From CAYVAR01 sp964449675 (lineage in GTDB: Bacteria; Patescibacteriota; Microgenomatia; UBA10105; UBA927): 46,762 nucleotides of DNA. The position numbers were made by a program, and so were the translations under genes. The notes under the pieces are model-generated. The model saw nothing but the letters and a program-made list of their open reading frames with translations. It ran no database searches and was not told the origin of the DNA. Location of the stretch: positions 1 through 46,762 of the forward strand of contig CAYVAR010000008.1 of assembly GCA_964449675.1 (NCBI GenBank), written 5' to 3'. This document shows positions 41,300-46,762 of the stretch, one piece after another (within the stretch, counting starts at the first letter, position 1; every line of letters starts with the position of its first letter).

Positions 41300-43273
41300 T
41301 TACTTGACTCGATACACAGTCACAAGATCATTCTGATACATAATTTCGAGAAACGGATAGACTTTTGTTACATCAATACCTCCCGCGTCTTCCCTTTCTT
41401 GCGGACCAAAAAAGATTATATGAAGGTTATTGGTAAGGAGCCACAGCCGTGCTTGGTCGGCAGTCATTGCCGTACCAAAAAAATCACGTACGAACATTTG
41501 TTTCTTTTCAAAATCTACCGTATTATCATGCCCCACAAATACTCTATTGCCGCTATGAACAGGTATATAGTTTCCTGCTGTTGTTTCAGACAAAATAACT
41601 GTGCTGACATCTGTCGCATCTTTGAGAAAATATATCGCTGCCATAAAATCTTTTAGGGGATACATGACGTAACTGCCTGTCGGAACTAAAGGAAGTGTTG
41701 CCCGCATTTTGTGATCGATAAAGTCCCTTTGCCAAAGGATGGAAGAGTACATGACCCCGAGGCCGATCGCGATAAGCGCGATCGGAGTGATAAGTGATAA
41801 GTGATACGTGATAAGAAAAGGAGAGGTTGCGAACGACAAAATTTTCGCAGATCGCTTCCCGAGCTTAAAACGAATTCCTTTGAAACTTTGTATAACGTTT
41901 TTAGAAACGATAGATTTGAGAAAAGGTAGACCAGCGAGCAGCGGATCAAGAAAATTTTGTTGCGAGCGTAACCCTCTCCATACCGTGAAAAATAAGTACG
42001 CTGACAATACCCCCAAAGGCACGTGCGGGATCATTTCACTAAACCGCAAGGGGCTTTGTTGCGGTACAAAGCGAAATGCACCAAGGAGAATTAGCCAACT
42101 CATAACCCACGCGACAGATGGCAACATTGCTTTTTCTTTTTTCTTAAATGCAATAAAAAGCCCTGCCATACCGAAGAGCAAAAGCGGTCCAACAGCCTTA
42201 AAGTAGTCTAGATATTCAAAGGGAAGTGGACGAATGATGTCGACGTCCACAAGCCGCTTCCACGGATAAAACGAAGTCATAAGCATAAGATATATAAACG
42301 AAGGAATACTTATGAATACAAAAACTATACGAGGAGATACATGTGAGGCTATCCAATAGTTAATCTTTGTAGGCTTATCAAATAATAATTCAAGAACAAT
42401 GAGTATGCCGATCGTCACAAAAACAAACAGTAATCCAGGTGGAAAAATGATCCCAAGCAGTAATCCTAGGATACCTAAAAATACCCAGCTTCCAGGTTTT
42501 TTGAGTACGGTCGTATCTGAAATCATCATTATTATAAACAGTACGAGTGCTTGACCAGCCAGAAGGTGCGGGATATGCGTAATACGCTGCAGACTGTCCA
42601 TGACCGACCACCACGCCATATACCCACCAAAGCGCCAGTGGGTAATATTGGCAAGCGTCGCTTGAACAACGTTATCATTGATAACTGCAACGAGCTTAGG
42701 CCAAGTACTTGCGGTAACGGCGAGAAGAAAAGCGAGGATAGCCCAGTTATCAGTTTTCAGTTGTCTGTTTTCAGTTTCTTGTTTATCGGTTTTCGGTTTA
42801 TCAGTTACTGACTGACTGAAAACTGACCGACCAAAATCTGATAACCGAAAACTGAGAACCGATAGCTTATCCTTCACGTTGCTAAACGACCGCTTACAGT
42901 ACTCCCCGATAAGCACCATAAGAAGCATGCCAAACACAAACCGCGCCACATGATACACATCTCCAGATCTTCCCCATGGCACGCGCGTCCATCGCCCAAG
43001 CCAACCTAAAAACAGATAAAAAACTTGTATATAACTTCCTTTATGCGGCTCTGACGTGTACTGCTCGATGACAGACGTTCTCCCTTCGATCCCCTGCCGG
43101 ATACGAGAAAGATAAAAGTTATAGTCTGTCGGGAAATTATGAACGAGTTCAAAATACCTATTCGGTTGAAGTCGATCTCGATGGCCAAGTTCATAGAAGG
43201 TGGGATAAAACGACAGAAGTACAAATAAAAAGCACAAACACATCAATAATCTACTTATGGATAATTCCTTCAT
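41300..43273 (-). CDS. GT-C-like membrane protein, TSE/GH family, copy 3 (with insertions)
   Basis: 657 residues. Marks: FELVHNFPTDYNFYLSRIRQ, YTSEPHKGSYIQVFYLFLGW, and in the tail LSETTAGNYIPVHSGNRVFV followed by GHDNTV. It is a close paralogue of the gene at 43877-45547 but about 100 residues longer. Most of the difference is repeat DNA: a 41-residue insertion (residues about 136-176, for example SVTDKPKTDKQETENRQ) from 42744-42866 and a second one around 41763-41815 (LITYHLSLITP). It is probably a glycosyltransferase acting outside the membrane. Thirteen bases separate it from the methyltransferase upstream. Confidence 0.6.
   Translation of the reverse strand: MKELSISRLLMCLCFLFVLLSFYPTFYELGHRDRLQPNRYFELVHNFPTDYNFYLSRIRQGIEGRTSVIEQYTSEPHKGSYIQVFYLFLGWLGRWTRVPWGRSGDVYHVARFVFGMLLMVLIGEYCKRSFSNVKDKLSVLSFRLSDFGRSVFSQSVTDKPKTDKQETENRQLKTDNWAILAFLLAVTASTWPKLVAVINDNVVQATLANITHWRFGGYMAWWSVMDSLQRITHIPHLLAGQALVLFIIMMISDTTVLKKPGSWVFLGILGLLLGIIFPPGLLFVFVTIGILIVLELLFDKPTKINYWIASHVSPRIVFVFISIPSFIYLMLMTSFYPWKRLVDVDIIRPLPFEYLDYFKAVGPLLLFGMAGLFIAFKKKEKAMLPSVAWVMSWLILLGAFRFVPQQSPLRFSEMIPHVPLGVLSAYLFFTVWRGLRSQQNFLDPLLAGLPFLKSIVSKNVIQSFKGIRFKLGKRSAKILSFATSPFLITYHLSLITPIALIAIGLGVMYSSILWQRDFIDHKMRATLPLVPTGSYVMYPLKDFMAAIYFLKDATDVSTVILSETTAGNYIPVHSGNRVFVGHDNTVDFEKKQMFVRDFFGTAMTADQARLWLLTNNLHIIFFGPQEREDAGGIDVTKVYPFLEIMYQNDLVTVYRVK
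41763..41815. repeat. Hairpin plus GTGATAA repeats inside the GT-C-like gene
   Basis: CCGATCGCG and CGCGATCGG arms with a 5-base loop at 41763-41785, followed by GTGATAA units at 41787-41815. The paralogue at 43877 has no such sequence. Confidence 0.7.
42744..42866. repeat. 123-base repeat insertion in the GT-C-like gene
   Basis: Units of ATCAGTTTTCAGTT and TATCGGTTTTCGG on the left and their reverse complements (CTGAAAACTGA, AACCGAAAACTGAG) on the right make a long imperfect hairpin centred on ACTGACTGACTGA. The length is a multiple of three. Confidence 0.75.
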
Positions 43274-43285
43274 ACACTTCCTGTC

Positions 43286-43867
43286 TTATCGATGCAGCGA
43301 AAATAGATAGGTTCCTCCAATCGGCAACCACGAAGGAAGCACACCCACCATTTTTTCCTCTTCAAGAGTAAGTCCATGGATGGCAAAAAGGCGATACCAC
43401 TCGCGAAGTGATAAAAAATGATAGGGCATGGATATGGCTTCATCTTTCCATCGATTAAACACCCAGTCAGTTACGCGTATTCCAATATTGTCAAAACGAG
43501 ATCGTATTACTGATTCAACAAATATAATGCGCTTCTTACTAACCCGAAGACATTCTCCAAACATAATCCGGGGGTCATCGCAATGATGAAATACATGATA
43601 GCTTATAATCGTATCAAACATCTTATCTTTGTACGGTAGTCGCACACCATCATAGTGTTGAAAACTTATTCCTTTTGGTCGATGATGAAAATCAACGACA
43701 TCGACGCCAGTGATATGAAGTTTAGGATTTTTTGCGAGCAATAATACTGCAAGCGTCAAATCTCCACAACCAAAATCAAGTACCCGCTCATTTTCTTTTA
43801 TAAATTGCTGCAATATATCCGCCTGATATTGTACATACGATCGATGGAGATAGTGAACAAGTGCCAT
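43286..43867 (-). CDS. Class I SAM-dependent methyltransferase
   Basis: 193 residues. Motif I is RVLDFGCGDLTLAVLLL near residue 30, then ITGVDVVDFHH, and DTIISYHVFHHCDDPRIMF, typical of the Methyltransf_11 group. The last part (EWYRLFAIHGLTLEEEKMV) is also typical. Substrate not known. It begins ten bases after the stop of the GT-C-like gene at 43877 and sits between two paralogous GT-C-like genes. Confidence 0.75.
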   Translation of the reverse strand: MALVHYLHRSYVQYQADILQQFIKENERVLDFGCGDLTLAVLLLAKNPKLHITGVDVVDFHHRPKGISFQHYDGVRLPYKDKMFDTIISYHVFHHCDDPRIMFGECLRVSKKRIIFVESVIRSRFDNIGIRVTDWVFNRWKDEAISMPYHFLSLREWYRLFAIHGLTLEEEKMVGVLPSWLPIGGTYLFSLHR

Positions 43868-43876
43868 AGGTGTATT

Positions 43877-45547
43877 TTATTCTATTTGATAAATTTGAAA
43901 ATAATCATTCTTATATTTTAGTCTCAGAAAAGGATAGTGTTTCGGTAAGTCGGAAATACCTCGTTCCATTTCTTGTGGACCATAGAGAACATATGCGATT
44001 TCTGAACGGGTTAACCACTCTCTCGCTTCTAATGCGCTTAATCGGCCGGCATAAAAATCACGTACTCTCTCTATCTTCTCTTCGTACCAAACCGTATTAT
44101 CATGCCCCACATAAACTGTTCGTCCACTATAGACTGGTATATAATTCCCTGCAGTAGTATCAGAAAGTATGACAGAGGTGGGTATGGTTTCATTCTCCAG
44201 AAACGAAAGCGCGCTGACAAAGTCTTTTAGCGGATACATGACGTACGTCCCGCTTGGTACGAGTGGAATATCTGCCCACATTTTATGATCGATAAAGTCT
44301 CTTTGCCCAACCCATGACTCATACATCATAAAAAATCCATAGACTGTCATTATAAACGGCAGTATAAATATGACTATTGGAGTGATCTTACTCAATGAGT
44401 GGTTAGATTTTTTTATAAGCTTAGTCAATTCATAGAAAAAAAATCCGGATAGAATACCCAACGGTATCTGCGGGGCCATCTGGGTGAGGCGCAGGGGGCT
44501 CGTCTGCGGAGTATAGGCAAATACTTGGAGCATGAAAAACCACGTGATAACCCAACTGGCAAAAACAAACAGTTCAGCTCTTTTGCGAATAAAAACTATA
44601 ATTATTCCAAATAATCCAAGCGGCAGTACAGGCCCGACGCTTTTTATGTATTCGATAAATGAGTATATAGTCGGATGAATTGTGTCAAATTCTACGAGTC
44701 TTTTCCACGGATAAAAACTCACAATAAGCTGTACATATACCAATGCAGGCAAACTCAATGCGATCAAGGTGATTCTTCCGAAAATGATGGCTTTCCACAG
44801 TTGTATCTTTTTTAGATTATTTATCATAAAAACACGCTCAACGGATGATTGAACTATCAGACTGATGATTACAAAAAGGAGGCCGGGTGGAAAAATCACT
44901 CCCAGAAGAAATGCCAAAAAACCAAGTGCTAGCCAATTACGAGGCCGTTGCATGATTGTCGGGTCCGTTGCTTTGACAAGAAGAAACAGTATGAGTGCTT
45001 GGCCCACGAGTAAATGAGGTATGAAGGCTATACGAATCAATGGATCAACCAAAGACCACCACCGCATAAAACCAGTGAGAACCAATTGTCCTTGCTCGTA
45101 GGTAATATGTGGCCAACTAGACGCAGTAACAATCAGAAGAAACGTAATAATTTGCCATCGTTGTCCGGCGATCACTTGTTGTACTACTTTCCCGATCATA
45201 TATAAAAGAAAAAAACCAAAAACCAATCGAGCGATGTGATAAATATATGCTGATTCTCGGGGCGGAATCTGAAGTATTCTCCCAGACCAACCGAGTATCA
45301 AATAGAATTCCTGAAGAAACGAACCCTGATGCTTTTCCGATGTATACCGTTCAACGACGGTCAACCGTCCTTCCATCCCCTGCCGGATTCTTGAAAGGTA
45401 GAAGTTATAATCCGTTGGAAAATTATGCACAAGCTCAAAGGCGCGAATAGGTTTGAGTCTATCTTTGTAAGCTATTTCATAAAGCGATGGAGAAAATGAG
45501 AGTAGTACAACAAAAAGACACAAGAAAAAAAATAATTTCCCTAGCAT
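43877..45547 (-). CDS. GT-C-like membrane protein, TSE/GH family, copy 4
   Basis: 556 residues, first gene of the six-gene minus-strand operon. FELVHNFPTDYNFYLSRIRQ and YTSEKHQGSFLQEFYLILGW follow the first helix. About ten membrane segments, then LSDTTAGNYIPVYSGRTVYV followed by GHDNTV in the outside tail. It lacks the insertions of copy 3 and so shows the family's basic form. TAAAAT at 45561-45556 lies eight bases before the ATG and may be its -10 box. Confidence 0.6.
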   Translation of the reverse strand: MLGKLFFFLCLFVVLLSFSPSLYEIAYKDRLKPIRAFELVHNFPTDYNFYLSRIRQGMEGRLTVVERYTSEKHQGSFLQEFYLILGWSGRILQIPPRESAYIYHIARLVFGFFLLYMIGKVVQQVIAGQRWQIITFLLIVTASSWPHITYEQGQLVLTGFMRWWSLVDPLIRIAFIPHLLVGQALILFLLVKATDPTIMQRPRNWLALGFLAFLLGVIFPPGLLFVIISLIVQSSVERVFMINNLKKIQLWKAIIFGRITLIALSLPALVYVQLIVSFYPWKRLVEFDTIHPTIYSFIEYIKSVGPVLPLGLFGIIIVFIRKRAELFVFASWVITWFFMLQVFAYTPQTSPLRLTQMAPQIPLGILSGFFFYELTKLIKKSNHSLSKITPIVIFILPFIMTVYGFFMMYESWVGQRDFIDHKMWADIPLVPSGTYVMYPLKDFVSALSFLENETIPTSVILSDTTAGNYIPVYSGRTVYVGHDNTVWYEEKIERVRDFYAGRLSALEAREWLTRSEIAYVLYGPQEMERGISDLPKHYPFLRLKYKNDYFQIYQIE

Positions 45548-45613
45548 ACTACACTATTTTAGGAGAATAAAGGAAAAACTTAAATGGAGAAAACCTTAAA
45601 AGTCCCTTATTTT

Positions 45614-45925
45614 TTACAAAGACAGCCTTGTTTTGCCTTCTGTGTATCCATTGATAAGAAGGCCAATGAGCGTTTGATACGGTATATTATTTCTTGCTGC
45701 TTTTGCTTTGAGTTTTATTAAATCTTTATTCTTCACTCGAAGCGTTATACTTTTACTTTCCTGAAGTTCTATGTGTCGCTTGGCAGCTTCTTCGAAAATT
45801 TTCTTCGTTGTTTCAAAATTTGGAGCACTGATAAAATCCCCTTTGTCAAGGAATCCTTTTAGTTCCTCCTCGTAAGTATCCAAAGGGATCTCATCACGAT
45901 ATTTTTTGTCTAATATTTTTTTCAT
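45614..45925 (-). CDS. CopG/BrnA-like antitoxin
   Basis: 103 residues. The N-terminus (DTYEEELKGFLDKGDFISAP) is acidic and should bind a toxin. The C-terminal part, ITLRVKNKDLIKLKAKAARN then IPYQTLIGLLINGY, is a ribbon-helix-helix of the CopG_antitoxin kind. No full toxin gene is next to it; a possible toxin remnant lies just upstream at 45929-46060. It may be an orphan antitoxin. Confidence 0.7.
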   Translation of the reverse strand: MKKILDKKYRDEIPLDTYEEELKGFLDKGDFISAPNFETTKKIFEEAAKRHIELQESKSITLRVKNKDLIKLKAKAARNNIPYQTLIGLLINGYTEGKTRLSL

Positions 45926-45928
45926 AGG

Positions 45929-46060
45929 TTATTTGATATAGTGCGCTTTAAGCTTCCTACTCGGGTACATAGTTTTCAAAAAAGTCTTCCCTCTTTCTTT
46001 GTCATAAACATATGGCACTGCGTAAATTTTAAGTATAGGATGTGTACATACTTTGTCAAT
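45929..46060 (-). pseudogene. Possible C-terminal remnant of a toxin gene
   Basis: A frame without ATG runs to a TAA at 45929, four bases before the antitoxin start. It reads KIYAVPYVYDKERGKTFLKT followed by MYPSRKLKAHYIK, similar in style to the ends of RelE/DUF4258-like toxins (aYPSRK). A GTG at 46018 could start a 29-residue peptide. A promoter lies inside the remnant. Confidence 0.4.
46032..46059 (-). promoter_or_regulatory. Promoter of the antitoxin unit
   Basis: TTGACA (46059-46054) and TATACT (46037-46032) on the minus strand, 16 bases apart, 6 of 6 and 5 of 6 matches. Transcription would start near 46024, giving about a 100-base leader to the antitoxin. Confidence 0.6.
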
Positions 46061-46136
46061 ACATCTCTACCTGACAAATGTCATGGAACGATACGAGAGT
46101 CTTGACGCTTCACCTCATGTTTGATAGGTTGTCCCT

Positions 46137-46762
46137 ATGGACGAAGATGAAAACATTTCAATAGAAGATTACAAAAAAATCCTTCCGGTTGCTGTCATTA
46201 TTGTAATCGTATTAACTTCAATAAGCGTACTAGCCTATATATCCGCCAAAAATCGCACCCCCACCATTGTCCTTCCCGGCGGCATCACGTATCTAGGGCC
46301 CTCAGAGGCAGCCCCAACTCAAAACTCAAAACTCAAAACTCAAAACGAGATACAACCTATACAAAGCGGGAAAATCCCCATCCCTCCTGATGCGAAATGG
46401 TCGACGCAAACAGGAAGAAAATATCCGTACTCCTTCCTCTACCCTTCTACTTTACCCCTTGGGGTATTCCCCAATGACCCCTATGATGCCGTGGGAATTT
46501 TTTGGAATAACCAGGACGCATCCGCCAATCTCCTGCTTCGCATGGAAGATCTTAATCAAATAAAAGAGGGGAAAGAGTTCGTTGCGAAGTCAAAAAAAGA
46601 ATATGCCAATATCTGGTGGAAACAGTATGGGTATAAAAGCGTCGCAAGCATTGAAAAATTTACTAATAGGAATGGTTTAACAGGATATCGGGCTAAATAT
46701 ATGAGTGATAAGGGCCAAACACCATACGATAATGTATTTTTTGAAGTTCCCAATCGTCCGGA
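46137..46762 (+). CDS. Membrane-anchored protein, 3' end missing
   Basis: The ATG at 46137 opens a frame that runs off the window (208 codons). Residues 1-15 are acidic and cytoplasmic (MDEDENISIEDYKKILP), then one membrane segment to about residue 36, and the rest lies outside. Residues about 61-71 (TQNSKLKTQNE) are encoded by an AAAACTC tandem repeat (46317-46346) in the linker. The outer domain begins RKYPYSFLYPSTLPLGVFP, a pattern seen in small secreted PsbP-like proteins of these bacteria. I do not assign a function. Confidence 0.6.
   Translation, partial: MDEDENISIEDYKKILPVAVIIVIVLTSISVLAYISAKNRTPTIVLPGGITYLGPSEAAPTQNSKLKTQNEIQPIQSGKIPIPPDAKWSTQTGRKYPYSFLYPSTLPLGVFPNDPYDAVGIFWNNQDASANLLLRMEDLNQIKEGKEFVAKSKKEYANIWWKQYGYKSVASIEKFTNRNGLTGYRAKYMSDKGQTPYDNVFFEVPNRP
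46317..46346. repeat. AAAACTC tandem repeat in a coding region
   Basis: Four units of the 7-base AAAACTC, read in frame as TQNSKLKTQN in a membrane-anchored protein. Confidence 0.75.

Noticed and set aside
42744..42866. CRISPR array
   Set aside because: Units are short, degenerate, without spacers of constant length, and translated in frame. No cas gene is present anywhere in the window.

Overview
The window looks like part of a scaffold from an uncultivated Candidate Phyla Radiation bacterium (Patescibacteria, most like Microgenomates). I infer this from the gene style: many polytopic GT-C-like proteins, O-antigen-ligase/TPR proteins, YfhO proteins, fibre-like secreted proteins, four-helix-bundle and BrnT/BrnA genes, tRNA genes without encoded CCA, and short repeats inside reading frames. 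No marker gene fixes the phylum. A 100-N gap at 24033-24132 marks a scaffold join.

Layout. 1-8243 (+): a partial fibre-like surface gene, two paralogous O-antigen-ligase/TPR genes, a GT-C-like gene, a second fibre-like gene followed by a decayed copy of a fibre C-terminal module, and a four-helix-bundle gene bracketed by inverted repeats. 8206-9309 (-): a GT2 glycosyltransferase. 9400-10350: a hairpin-rich island holding a minus-strand tRNA array (tRNA-like element, Pro, Met/Ile CAU, Phe, and a tRNA with a 25-nt insertion in its anticodon loop). 10504-12979 (-): WecE-like aminotransferase, hexapeptide acyltransferase, GT2. 13029-17758 (+): clan-A glycoside hydrolase, YfhO protein, GT-C-like protein. 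17731-19755: an inserted segment between 25-bp direct repeats, carrying hairpins and an unknown frameshifted gene. 19753-25038: three GT-C-like genes, one broken by the assembly gap. 25081-27191 (-): a second acyltransferase/GT2 pair (GT2 frameshifted) plus a formyltransferase. 27222-36672: mostly (+) glycan genes: PTPS-related membrane protein, PIG-V-like mannosyltransferase, two OafA-type acyltransferases (one frameshifted), GT-C, cupin, perosamine-synthase-like aminotransferase, DPM1-like GT2, GNAT. 36730-37219 (-): BrnT/BrnA toxin-antitoxin. 37297-45547 (-): a six-gene operon of GT-C-like, methyltransferase and YfhO genes. 45614-46060 (-): an antitoxin with a toxin remnant. 46137-end (+): a partial membrane-anchored protein.

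The genes fit a surface-glycan or protein-glycosylation region: lipid-linked sugar donors (DPM1-like, GT2), GT-C transferases and YfhO proteins acting outside the membrane, and tailoring by 4-amination, N-formylation, O- and N-acetylation and methylation. No nucleotide-sugar 4,6-dehydratase, flippase or initiating phosphoglycosyltransferase was recognised here.

The most striking layer lies over the genes: short palindromes and simple repeats inserted into tRNA, intergenic and coding DNA, mostly in frame. Intact paralogues in the same window show several of these as clean insertions. The four-helix-bundle gene has one of these repeat families as its flanking inverted repeats, and the anticodon loop of one tRNA holds a related hairpin.
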